Counted from the first letter of the stretch, positions 1 to 10,897 are shown. The stretch: 12,921 nt of DNA from Larix sibirica (GCA_004151065.3 NWUY0300063252.1:6245-19165), one strand, 5' to 3'. The notes: generated by a model not told the origin, from the sequence alone. Made by a program: numbers and translations.

Positions 1-1316
1 AATGCAATACCTAATGAACATCAATACCTCAAAGTCCTTAGATATATATCACAATTCGAAATTATCCCCCATACTCTAAACACTAAGGACAATTAGTATA
101 TAATATTTTGGAGAATACCTGTGTAAAGTTGATCAGTATTATCCAAAATATTTTATACTAATATGATGAAGTAAATACAATGCAAAGGTAAATACACTCA
201 TGATCACTAGATAAATAATTATGTTGTTGGTGTAAGTTCCAATATTACTAGGAAACCAAGGGCAATGCCAAAATTGAAACCCATCCATTGGGTAGTTATC
301 TTTGATGTCGTGGTAACGACACCTTTGCTTGGATTGATCCAATGTCCAACATGGAAACATAAAATGCTAAACATCCTCTAGTAATGTATCACCTCCCACA
401 ATCAACAACACAACTTCTCTCGATCTCACCTTGATTCCTCCCTATGTGCAACACGTAGGAATACATGCAATGCAGAATGACAAAATGAAAATCCATATAT
501 CCACTGGAATATAACAACATATCAAGAAGAATAACTATATTAATTCCATGATATCACACCCATCTTAGTACCTCCACATCAAAATTTTGAAGGCGCCTTT
601 CTTATTTAGGTTTAAATATTTAATTTTAGGGTTGTTATTAGTAATCCATTGCAAATTAATATTTTCTACACTTTTGGTGGTGTTGGTACCAAAATATATA
701 GTAGACACGTTAGATTGTAACGGATCATTAAGTGAGAAAGGCACTGTGACCCAATTTCATATGGTAAATTCAGAAAGATAAGTGAATAAGTCTGGGCACA
801 AGATGCTGGTGATTTGAATGGCCATTCGATGATCATGAGACGCATATGATTGAAGGAAGATCGATGGCACAAAAAGACTCAGGCCTCTAGAGATGCACAA
901 AATTTAATCTGTAGTCGAGAACTTGAAATAAAAACCACTTATCCACGTGGCAGTTTGAGATTTATTCAGGGCTTCAAAAGTAGTCTTAAAATAATCCTTT
1001 CGTTGAGCCCTGAACCGCTTGTTCAACATATCATCAACGGATGTTATTCGGGCAGGTAAACGTCCTGATCGAATATAAGAATTGTGCCCATAAATCACAA
1101 AGTATCTCCAGTGACATCCTACATCGATATTCATTCCTGGTACTTTAACTCCAGAGAATGTATATTCATTCTCGGCACAAAAATCAAATAATTATCATAT
1201 GAGAGTGGGGATACTTTTATCAGAACACTTATCCCACCTGGAGATGAATTACCCGCTACACATTCGCTATATAGCCTAGAGATATTTTTGGAGCAATCTC
1301 GAGTGGATTTTTCCAT
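1..1316 (-). pseudogene. stop-poor minus-strand stretch, possible decayed gene of unknown family
   Basis: Reading leftward, 1316-1131 is one open segment. A second, in another frame, is stop-free from 1191 down to 907 (about 95 codons), including YTFSGVKVPGMNIDVGCHW and RITSVDDMLNKRF. In that same frame the rest to base 1 has only nine stops (904 TAA, 757 TGA, 565 TAA, 535 TAG, 442 TAG, 367 TAG, 139 TAA, 133 TGA, 76 TAG). By my estimate about twice that or more would be expected from base composition. Bases 139-360 encode a Trp/Cys-containing segment and then a hydrophobic, membrane-like stretch near 170-215. I do not recognise the protein. The plus strand in the same triplet phase has about twice as many stops, so the minus strand is the better reading, but chance openness is not excluded. 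It overlaps the upstream edge of the plus-strand pseudogene at 1195-1316. Confidence 0.33.
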
Positions 1317-1658
1317 GGTATGTTAGATTTTAGGGTACGATCATGATCTATTTATCATTGATGTGGACCTAGGTTTTATTTTGCTAATCAATTTGTCAAA
1401 TCATGAGTCATCTATTACGTTAGATATTGCTTATTTCCTTATACAAATTATTCACCTCTAGTTAAAGAATTTTTCCTCAAAGAAGACTTTTAGGTACCCT
1501 TCCTATCTTTTGTACATGATCTTGTATCATAACCAACAGTTCTTTGACTAGTCAGACTTGCAGAAGTCCATGTCCCATCCCAACAATGAAGGTTTTCTTT
1601 AGTTTGTGGACACTGTTATGACAAAGATATATTCTTTACTATTTGATGCACCTCCTCC

Positions 1659-1696
1659 TAGAGTCTTCCCACACTGTTAGAGTCTTCCCACAATGT
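1659..1696 (+). repeat. 19-bp tandem duplication that breaks the pseudogene frame
   Basis: TAGAGTCTTCCCACACTGT at 1659-1677 is followed directly by the same 19 bases with one mismatch at 1678-1696. Because 19 is not a multiple of three, it moves the frame by one and puts a TAG at 1678-1680. Removing one copy joins the open frame upstream (ending ...PRVFP) to the open frame downstream (RVFPQC...). This is direct evidence that the two reading segments were once one gene. Confidence 0.9.
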
Positions 1697-3041
1697 AAAA
1701 GTCTACTGCATTTAAATCCCGAGGACCTTGTAGGGGATTGGTTTTGTTTTGAAGGTCATACTGAGATCCGTGTCTATGGAGCAGAAATGGCACCTTATAA
1801 TCTCCCTGTGTTCTTAACACCAAGATTGTTTTCCCTTGAATTCATTCGCCAAAGGTTCAATTGTTATGGTGTACATTTTATGGAAAGCAATAGCACTAGA
1901 AATTTTAAGGTTACAAATGAAGCAAGACATTTCAAAGTCAGAACCAGAGCCACTCGGCCTATTGTTGGCATCCTGAATCTCCCCAAAATTTTCAGTTGGA
2001 AGTACGATCCAAAAGGAGTTATATCTCGCAAAAGACAGGTTGTGAGGTTAGTCGCATATCCACATGAACCTCATCCACATATTGATAAGATGGATAACCT
2101 TGATAGTTGGGAGCAAGCAAAGAATTCTCTAGATCCAAGTCAGACAACTATGTCTTTGGTCATTCCAACACCTGACAAGACTGAACCGTTGGGGAAGAGG
2201 TCCTTGAATGAGGTCACCTATGACATTGAGAAATACAAATAAGAAATCCTTGGATCACAATCCAAGAAGTCTAAATCAGAAAATCAGTCCATTTTAGCTA
2301 TCCAGCTTAATCCGACTCCCACTTCTTTGACACCAGTCACATTGGAAAATTTTCCTTCAGTTGTATGGCCACAAGGGCAGGAGGCATCCTCTCAGTAGGA
2401 ATCCCTGGCAACAACTTCTCCAGTTAAATTTGTGCTTTTTGGTGTTTATGCCCAAATAAAGGATGACAACATGGATTTGCAAAAGACCATTTTTCCTAAG
2501 AAAGAGATCAACACGGGTCATGAAGCCAAAATGTTGTCGGCGCTCTATTTGAGACAAGGAACACTAGGACTAGCTATTCTAGAACCTATTGTACTTGGTG
2601 GTAAGAAGGTGCCTTCAAACTATAAAACCACATAGGTTACTATAAAACTTGATGCATTTCATCCTAAATACATTATGGTTCTTCACAGGAAAACCAGAGA
2701 AGGAGTGTACAGAGATGTCTTAAAGTACAGTATGAGCACTAATAGACTACAAGGTGCAGTCAACAAACTTGAGCGTCAACTCAAAAACGAGAAATATTCA
2801 ACCAAGGAAAAGCAATTGAATATTACTAAATTAGAACATCAGATTGCTAACTTAGTGAAAGATCCCAATGATTCAATTCCTATTCAGAATATGCTAAAGG
2901 AAAAAGACGAGGAGATTTTGGCCCTGAAAAAGAAATTGAACATGCCTACAGCTAAACATCCATAGATGACAGAGATAATATAAATACAGTCAGAGCTGGA
3001 TAAATTAGTGGTTTAAAATCAGGTCCATAAGGAAAGAATCT

Positions 3042-3043
<2 letters not shown>

Positions 3044-3075
<32 letters not shown>
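3044..3075 (+). repeat. (TC)16 microsatellite inside the pseudogene
   Basis: Thirty-two bases of uninterrupted TC lie within the coiled-coil-coding part. The open frame differs before (frame 2) and after (frame 3, clear from about 3130), so repeat slippage here is a likely cause of that frameshift, although a few bases between 3076 and 3130 are also unclear. In frame it would encode alternating Ser and Leu. Confidence 0.9.
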
Positions 3076-3078
<3 letters not shown>

Positions 3079-4179
3079 AAGTTTAGGAGTTAAAAAATCA
3101 AAATCAAGACCTTTGGTTAAACAAAGCTACAATTTTACAAGCAAAATCATTGGTAGATCCTACAGACAAATTGGTCTAGGCCATAGCCAAGATGAGTCTT
3201 AAAGATACTCAATTGAATCAGGTCCAGGAGGAATTGGGGAAGAAGAATGATGAACTAAAAGTCCTGAATGAAGAAGTGATTAAAAAAGATAATGTTATTT
3301 TTGAGTTACAATAGTCCAAGGCTGATTTGCAGAAAAACATTCAAGAGCTATCAAGAAGGTTGATTGGTAAGCCATTATTAAGGACCTTTAAGCATTTATT
3401 ATGGGAGAAAATATCAATGCTGATAACATCTCACTGGAATCATTTTTCCATCTCCCAAGAAGAGCGGGAGATAGTTGTGATAGCTTCTCAAGACTCATGC
3501 AATATCCTAAATGATCTGGATGAGAGACCCGATACTACCAAGGTAGTAATAGAGTTTCTAAATAAAAATTCTTATCAAGAAAAAGTTCAGGATTTTGTTA
3601 TAAGGGACAGAACTAAGATTATAATGGAAGTTAACAAAGTGATATGTAAATGCATGATGGCTCAAAATGTGAATGACATATCAACTTTCTCATAATGTTC
3701 CTTCTTTTAAAGCCATGTTTAATGATCTCTTCCAACTAGGCATTCCTCAGTTTTGGTATGGAAATGGAGATCTATACCCTAAAGAACGTTTTAATGTCTT
3801 TTTGATGGATGCACATAACTTCAATGCTAGATTTATAGACATCCAAGGAGAATTGGATGGAAAGAAAGTCTTTTAAAATCTTCGTCCATAGTTCAAAGTA
3901 TTTACCAGGCTTAAATAAATCTTTATAACTCTACCGAAGCCAACCTACGAGAATTATATAGAGTTGGATATGGCCCTTAGAGAAGTAAAGGTTTTCCAAT
4001 ATCCTTTGGGAAAAGACTCAAAGAGTATTACCAAGCTCCTTCAGTTGAGGCAACAAGCAAGGGAAGAAGCAATGCAGTCACCAGTTGAAGCCGCATCATC
4101 GCAGCCACATCCTCCTCGACCTCACCAAGGAGGATCTTTGGTACCTTTGCCAACTGGTCAACATCAAGTCATTAGATAG

Positions 4180-4389
4180 TCAATTTTGTAACAACAATTT
4201 TGCTCAATCTGTTTTAAAATTGAAAACTGTTATTAAACAGAATTTTGTTGTAAAGAATTGTAAATCCCTAAAGGATATAAATAGGCTCAAAGACTAGAAA
4301 AAGAGGTTGACTATTTTTGTAAAAGTGTAAATTCTGAGGGATTTTGTCTAGTCAAGGCATTGGCTAGGAACTTTCAAGCTCTTTTATGA
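4180..4389 (+). pseudogene. possible C-terminal extension of the decayed coiled-coil gene
   Basis: After TAG 4177-4179 the same frame continues to TGA at 4387-4389 with further stops at 4189, 4234, 4261 and 4282. Its last 34 codons (from 4285) read as a plausible helical stretch containing LEKEVDYFCK. A competing frame is open from 4085 to 4297 without stops. The sequence does not decide between them, so the true end of the ancestral protein is not fixed. Confidence 0.3.
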
Positions 4390-6380
4390 TGATTATGAGG
4401 ATTATGAGCTTCTGATATATACAATTAGTACCACTTTCTATTGTATTTTCATCGCTTCCACTTTTCTATAACTGTCAAAGCATAATGCAAATCCTATTGG
4501 GATAGCCTTTCATTTGATGTTTGATTCAAATGTTATGATGTGAGTCATTTTCTAGTTAATATGTTGTGAAATATTCACGATGTGTTAATTGGATTTGATG
4601 AGGTTGTTTCTGTAAAGATCTGTGTTTATTCTTCTATTATTTTGTTCTGACTACTAAATTTTGTCTACTCAGTATGTCTTCTGAAAAACACAGGATAAAT
4701 ATTTACTATTAGTAGTACCTTTCCTCATGCCATTTCATCCATCCATATATATACGTCTTCTCCCGTTGTATAAAAAAGAATGCCTACTATTCTGTGTATG
4801 AATACGAATGTCTGTCTCATTTTTGGATAATGCAAATAAGTTACAACGATTCTTGATTAAATTTCCACTGAATAAGAAAACCATAAATGAAAAATCTATT
4901 GATGCCCAAGAACAGTTCTAAATTACAGCCTTAGAATTCCTCTGGGACTAACAAGTGGCTTAAGTGGGGTTAAAATGTCATCACTGATTTTCCAATCTTG
5001 AAATAGTGATCTTTATTCAAGTTTGGCTTGGATTTTCAGGCTATGAGTTCCCATAGTTTGGTAGATTCCTACGGTTTTATGTTTATGTTTATATTTTATG
5101 AAACTCAACTACACATTTTCCATGAAACTCAGCTACATACCAATTTTACATATACTATATCTTGATAATACCAAATTAAATGTCAATTTCAAATAGACAT
5201 ACCTTCATCATACCCAATTACATGCCAATTTCACACTAACACCTTCATAATAAGTTACATTCTCTACTTCATCATTCATTACAATCTTTCATCGTTACAC
5301 TCATTATTATAACATGATGATTTAATTAGTGGAGTCTTAATTTTGCATAATTTGAGAATTTAATTGTAATTGTGAGTGAAACATTTTTCCATCAGTCAAC
5401 AATAAATTTTACATCACACATCATATTCCCAATGTAATGCTCAACACAACATCCATCAAATTATATTTTTTATACTCAATAAAAAATATTACCCATACAT
5501 TCATGTCTTTAATATAGTACTGCCACAAGAAAATTTTAGCATTAGAGGCACATTAAAGGTTGCATTTTCTAACAATATCTTATATGGAAATTTATGAAGT
5601 ATACATTCTAAGAAATTGGGAATGTTGTAGTTGCACCTAGTTTTTACTCAGTCAAACATTTAACTTCTAATAACTCTTATTAAACATCCATGCTCGATAA
5701 TAAAAAAATAATTTACAAATAAATGTGAATAGCTGCATCTAGTTCAATTCAAATGGTCATCATTTTATCATCACTTAGCTATAAGTAGGGCCTAATCTCA
5801 CCAGAGATACTTTTGGGCTCATTTCCAACGATTTATGATAATAAAAGCAATGAACATGAAGTTGTTTATGAGTTTAAACATGGAGTACTCTAGCTCACCC
5901 TTCTTAAGTACCCATGGTATCTTATCAAAACACTTAATGGAATTGACATCCTTAAATTGTTGTAGTCCTGCGTGAGATAAAGTGTGGATCCATTAGAGAG
6001 TAAAAAAGTATACTAGATAAGACGGGTGATAAAATAATCTATCAATATTGAAAGTAATCAATTTTTTCCTAATGTTAATGACGATGGTCTCTACATATCT
6101 TAATGTCGTATTTGCGCGGATGTGGAACAAGTCAAGTGCGGTCACCATGATTTTATAAACCTCAAAATAATAAGCCCTTCCTAGGGTCAAGGTGAATAAA
6201 AAAATGGACTCTTAGACCCAATTAGTAAAGCTTTTGGTTCAAATGGGGGAAGGAGGGATTTGAGTAGTTCCTTAGTTGTATGACAATGTTTGGGAAATGG
6301 CTTCTTTTTGCTCAACATGCATGCCATTATACATGTTCCTTTGGACTTCTAGAGATAATACCGTGACACCCATAGAGGTT
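4390..6380. other. AT-rich intergenic DNA, no gene seen
   Basis: No frame on either strand gives a convincing protein. There are short AT-rich runs and a weak degenerate tandem repeat at 5137-5250. A 65-codon minus-strand open frame at 5993-6190 shows no recognisable features and is probably chance. Confidence 0.6.
5137..5250 (+). repeat. degenerate short tandem repeat, period about 32-42 bp
   Basis: Three similar units begin at about 5137 (TACCAATTTTACAT), 5169 (TACCAAATTAAATG) and 5211 (TACCCAATTACATG). The last two each continue with a CAATTTCA core and an ACCTTCATA-like end. Just upstream, ATGAAACTCAACTACA at 5098 and ATGAAACTCAGCTACA at 5124 form a second 26-bp-spaced pair. Identity is partial, so this is an old local duplication series. 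Confidence 0.5.
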
Positions 6381-7300
6381 CCTAAAGAATTAAATTGCAA
6401 AGAATTAAATTGGATAATATCTAGCCATTCGTAGACATGATGGACAAGGTGGTGGGGTTATAGCACTCAACGCAAAGGTATACACATATATGAAATGGGT
6501 GGGTGTTTGGGACTGCATGTTGCACTAGCTTATCATACCATTAAGAAGTCCTCTTCACTCTTTGCACAAAGCAATCATATACAACCTCAGTCAATTTGTG
6601 GGTGGCTTAAGAACTAAGTGCTAGGGTGGATACCCTAGCAAATTCATCTATGAAAGTGGGTGGATTTAGTGAAGACACATTGTTGATGTCCAAGCAATGA
6701 CCTATGGAATGGGAAGAGTTCATTTTTTAGGCGGGTTTAGATATTCTTAGCATGGAAAATTATAAAGGATTAGAGAATATTCATATAGGATGATGAGCTC
6801 TGAAATAGAACCCACCCGACAATATATAAAGTATTATAGAGAATTTAAATAGGACAATAGGCCTTGAATTAAACTCTCCCAGTGATACCAGTAACTTTAT
6901 TTTGCTTGAAAATGTGGTGGCTTTAAATGTGGTAGGTTTTAATCTATGTTTGATAGTGGTAGCAAGGGGATTTAGGATTTTCAAATTTACTAGGGATCAT
7001 TTTGTTCAAGATTCATATTAAAAACGAGGGAGGGAGGTGAGATCCTTGTCTTTTAATTGACTAACGAGTATGTGTGAGCTTTAATCCTGAAATAACATTC
7101 CAAAAATGACAAATTGGTACTCGAGTCAATTTTTTTTGTCTTTCATGGCATGGAACATGGTTGATTTTGCTTTGTGAGAGGGATCTAATCCTTGGGGCCC
7201 AATGGAGTGCTTGTTTATGTGGAGATCCCAAATTCTCCATGAGGGGAAATTCTTCTCTTTCTATTACCACCACAGGATTTATCATTGAGTAGAGAATGTC
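6381..7300. other. gene-free DNA with small local duplications
   Basis: No supported gene. Small duplications include a 15-bp tandem pair at 6384-6413 (AAAGAATTAAATTGC then AAAGAATTAAATTGG), an imperfect pair with 64-bp spacing starting at 6761 and 6825 (both begin TATAAAG), and a 15-bp pair at 6910-6939 (AAATGTGGTGGCTTT then AAATGTGGTAGGTTT). A minus-strand open frame at 7061-7306 has no recognisable motif. Confidence 0.5.
6619..6640. repeat. perfect 9-bp inverted repeat with 4-base loop
   Basis: TGCTAGGGT at 6619-6627 is separated by GGAT from its exact reverse complement ACCCTAGCA at 6632-6640. It could form a small hairpin. No poly-T tract or gene next to it suggests a terminator, and no function is assigned. 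Confidence 0.8.
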
Positions 7301-7344
7301 CCACAAAGGTCCATGGGACTTTTATTTATGGTTTTGAGGATATC

Positions 7345-7960
7345 CCATCCATTCTTCACATCTCTTGACCATTAGGAATCCCAATAGGCAAGTCTCTCGC
7401 AATGTGATCTAGGTTGTATACCTGCAGGAGTAAGCCAAGTTTGGGTCATTCACGATTCTTTAATTTTTTTTTACCCCCAATAGATCCATCTCCTTGCAAT
7501 GAGATATGAGCCTTTGATATTCTTTAGTGGACCAAATCCTCATTGCTTGCGGCTTTTTATAATATGTCGACCTATGATCAGGATTTTCCTCGCAATACAA
7601 TGTGAGACCTTTAACTTATTATGGTGTGGTGAATCTAGACCATTCATGGAATTTCAACTTTTTCTATCCCGTAATGAGCCTTTCATTCATGATTAAATGT
7701 CGACCCTTAATCTATTTGAGCAGATTTCATCTTGGCCATCCATAACGATCTTTATTTTTCCAACCCCTAATATGGCCTCTTCCTGCAACGAAACCTAGTC
7801 CATAATATGTGCAAGTGGGATAAATATGGGTAATTTTTTATGCTATAATTTTTTTTACCCCTTGTCAGACCCATCTCCCCATGATGAGATATCAATAATT
7901 GATCTATCTTAGCAGGGTGCATCTAAGCCATTCATGCCAATTCCTATGCTCTTACCTCCA
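7345..7960. repeat. degenerate tandem repeat array, period about 96 bp
   Basis: Three independent landmark series share one spacing. A GCAAT-like core recurs at 7399, 7496, 7592, 7671, 7785 and 7881 (steps 97, 96, 79, 114, 96; the irregular two sum to 193). A CCATTCAT-like core recurs at 7640, 7736 and 7928 (steps 96 and 192). A T-run followed by ACCCC recurs at about 7471 and 7855 (384, four times 96). Units have diverged strongly, and the edges are uncertain: a CCATCCATT near 7345 and weaker matches to about 8050 may extend the array. Because 96 is 32 codons, a frame at 7499-7696 runs through about two units, but it starts and stops without homology I can name, so I do not call it a gene. 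Confidence 0.6.
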
Positions 7961-8049
7961 AATGAACCTGCCACTTGAGATGTAATGTGAACCATACTAA
8001 ATCCACCATTTGTGACAGTTAAGGCCCTTTCAATCTCCAATGATATTAT

Positions 8050-9240
8050 ATGGTGTGAAGCCATATTAATCATTGATATGATTTGAATGGGGAAAATGAC
8101 CTCAACCATTAGTTTGATAAAATTATATATATGTCAATCCAATTTGGATTATTTAGAGAATGAAATGAAGGCGGCAATATCAAATGGAAATGCACACATA
8201 AAAATGTTGTGGAGAGTACAATAAAACCCAAATTCTATTATTGAATGAAATCGAAAAACATTGTAAACTACAAAGAAGCAAACTAGCTAGGATGGTGGTA
8301 GCTTGTCTCTGAAGAGAGATGTGTCAGCTACACTCATTCAGTAGAGGAAATTAAAAGTGGCTAGGAGTGTGTTTTAACATAAAGTGTGAAACCCTAAATA
8401 TCTACAACCCTGACCCTAGGAGATGAAGTGGTAAAATCAATTTGGGCCCCAAGGTGTCTAGTTGATACATCTACTTCCCGGGGGTGCAACTTCCACATGC
8501 AAACTTCATTTGGGGCATGCGATAGCCCATTGGAAAGATATCAAGGAGAAGAATGATTTCGATGAAGGATTTGGCATGCCTCCAACAACCCTAAGCCATC
8601 ACAGGGTCGAAATCATTTTCTATTTCCTTTAAAGTGCACCAGAAGTTAGGAACCCACAAAAATGTAGAAAAAATGCCAAGATGTGGAAGCATTATAAATC
8701 GGTGGAATAGGTGGGTTGCTACCAATATCCTCCTAGATCACAAAATCACCATGTTTATGTGGAAGTAGATTGTGAGGTCTTTAAGGATTTATCATGGATC
8801 CATCCTTCGTGATTTCGAGGGGATCATGAGGCATTTCAGGAAGGTGGAAAAACACCAGATGTGCCCCTAGGTGATGGAATCTGAAGGATTATAGGATCCT
8901 TGAAGGTAGTCGAACAAATTTTTGGGCAAGGTTCTCCATGAGTGTAAATAGAACCCTAAACAATTAAATAGTGGACCGTATTTAATGAAGCCAATCATTC
9001 TCTACTACCTCGTGGGGCCTTATTTAATAAAGATGGCCCTCAAGGGGAGTTAGGACCCTAAAAATTATGATTAGTCCAATGGAAATTGTAATTATGAAAC
9101 CCAAAGACCTTTGGAAATATCAATGAGTTCTATGTTTTTGGTGGTGTGAATCATAAAATTGAAATGGATAAAAAATAATCGAAAACACCATCATTCCTAG
9201 TAGGGAATGATAGTCATACATTACATAGGATATGCATTCA
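8050..9240. other. unassigned DNA of moderate GC, no gene seen
   Basis: This stretch is less AT-rich than the DNA to its right but has no supported reading frame. Isolated telomere-like words (AAACCCTAAA near 8389, AACCCTAAAC near 8952) occur singly, so there is no telomeric array. A loose pair of GTATTTAATGAA near 8977 and TTATTTAATAAA near 9021 suggests a small duplication. It could be the worn remnant of a repeat, but no terminal repeats or coding domains identify one. Confidence 0.4.
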
Positions 9241-10897
9241 TTTTATTAAGAAAATAACCAAATTAGTTGAAATAAGCAAAATAAAACCATTTTTTGGTAT
9301 TGATACTTCTATTTGCAAGAATTTAGGGATTATCAAATAGCAAATGAATTTTGAAAATGAAATTTTTATAAAGAAAGGGGAAGTTGTTACAATGCATTGA
9401 TTCAAGGGCAATATCATCCATTGATTTACACAACAATATAACACAAAATAGTCCAAGGTTCATCGATTTTAGCAATTGCGAAATTTTTTAATGCATTTAT
9501 TTATGGAGCGATGCAATGAAAATTGATTAGGTGCATTGAACTCAACCCAAAATAGTGCAAATTATCTAGTGAAATGAATTTAACAATAATACACGGCAAA
9601 ACAATTTCAAAATTCATATTATAATGTTACAGAAGAGATTCTTAATTATAAGTTAAAGTCAAACACTCTGTTTGCTTGGGTGTGGTTCCTCTTTCAGTAT
9701 TTACACATTAAAATAATTATATTCATCATGTGTTTTTGTTATAATGCTAAGATATATAGAAGGAAATAATATAGAAAATGCACTAAAACCAAAAGTATGC
9801 AATAAAATGTAAATAAAATAATGAGAAACAAATGAGATGATGTAGATAGAAACTAGTAATATTGTAAAGCAAGATAAAATTTAAGGAAATCCCATGAATT
9901 AAAGGTTTGGATGGTCTACGATTTCTAACTCCATTCTAATATAGTTGATATGGAAAAGACAAAAAGCTAACATCTATGTTTCTAAGAAAAGAGGAAGAAT
10001 ATGCATCAAGATTTATCACCATCCATTATTCATAATATGCATCATATTATTTTTTGAAATTAACCTTTTTTATCATTAAACATTGTTATTTTATGATTGT
10101 TCACCTTATTCCTCATCAAATTTTGAAGTGAAGTTCTTGATAGTACTCTCTAGATTATATATGACACTTGTAAATTTCAAATGATCCAATTCATCTAAAA
10201 CATAAGGATGATCATCTAAAATTTTGACTCAATTGTCTGAATGAAGGTAAATATATTTTAACACAAGTCTATCAAGCATCTAGAGGGATCAAATTTGTTG
10301 AGGCACAAACATTCCTCAATTTTTTCTCCCCAAAAGAATTTTAGCACCTGTCACTTAATAGATCCGGAGTTGACATAAATAAACATGAAATTTACACTAA
10401 AGTCCCAAGATCTAATACTTTAACACAAGTTGTAATAATAATATCAAATCTTTATATGTTTCTTTTCTAGTGTGACTTATTTGAAAATGTTTATGAATGA
10501 TCTCTAACTCATTATTAAAACAAATATACAATTAAGTAACACATATATAAGGCTACATCTACACTTGATAATCTAGAGTGATTCTCCAACACAACTTTAT
10601 TACCTCTAAAATCTCATCATTTATTTGTTACCTTTTGCAATTAAACATTGTACACATATTATTTTGGTTTCTGTTTAAACAAATATCTATTGAAATTAAG
10701 TGATTGCAATTTGCATTGGGTAAGGAAGAAGGGAATTTAAGTGGCAAATCTTAATGTCCTTTGTATGCACAAGGAAAATTAGGAAAATTAGGATGTTTAG
10801 GTCACAATTACAAAGATAGAGTATACACTATCATAAAATTAATCTTTATGATAAAATTGTCTCTTTGTAAAATTTAGAAAAAGCACATTCTTTATCT
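9241..10897. other. strongly AT-rich intergenic DNA, no gene seen
   Basis: Long A- and T-rich stretches without a convincing coding frame, RNA gene or clear repeat. A minus-strand open frame at 9238-9456 has low-complexity, hydrophobic composition as expected of AT-rich noncoding DNA. CpG dinucleotides are very rare throughout. Confidence 0.6.

Larger units (their letters stand above)
1195..4179 (+). pseudogene. long decayed coding sequence, plant repeat-type coiled-coil protein of unknown function
   Basis: Several plus-strand reading segments line up end to end and read as one protein of about 1000 codons. Segment A, 1195-1677 (frame 1), has stops at 1324, 1459, 1549 and 1600. Segment B, 1679-3075 (frame 2), has stops at 2240, 2396, 2633, 2963, 2981 and 3014. 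Segment C, about 3120-3690 (frame 3), has stops at 3177 and 3312. Segment D, 3673-4179 (frame 1), has stops at 3874, 3889 and 3916. Order of parts: an N-terminal globular part (landmarks EDLVGDWFCFEGH near 1710-1750, VYGAEMAPYNLP near 1773-1805, FLTPRLFSLEFIRQRF near 1810-1860); a Ser/Thr/Pro-rich linker at 2243-2400; coiled coil at 2690-3350; a helical part to 3690; an aromatic patch with FWYGNGDLYP near 3751-3780; a Pro/His-rich end near 4108-4130. I have an impression, not verified, that such proteins recur as repeat or transposon-associated ORFs in conifers. No reverse transcriptase, integrase or transposase motif is visible. The upstream edge and the end (4179, or TGA 4387) are uncertain. 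Confidence 0.7.

Noticed and set aside
1-1190. Upstream extension of the plus-strand pseudogene to base 1
   Set aside because: The frame continues but with about 19 stops, including several TGA, close to what chance gives; the minus strand is clearly more open there.
1321-4389. A genome using TAA/TAG for glutamine
   Set aside because: The pattern of stops would fit, but the UBC12-like gene uses only CAA/CAG for Gln, frameshifts are also present, and the surrounding DNA looks like decayed plant repeat. Kept only as an alternative to test.
7499-7696. Plus-strand 65-codon open frame as a gene
   Set aside because: It runs through two units of the 96-bp degenerate array and matches no family; periodic DNA with a period divisible by three gives such frames easily.
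8389-8962. Telomere-like AAACCCTAAA words
   Set aside because: Only single, widely spaced occurrences; no tandem run, so no interstitial telomere array.
9238-9456. Minus-strand 72-codon open frame
   Set aside because: Low-complexity hydrophobic composition typical of AT-rich noncoding DNA, with no homology I recognise.
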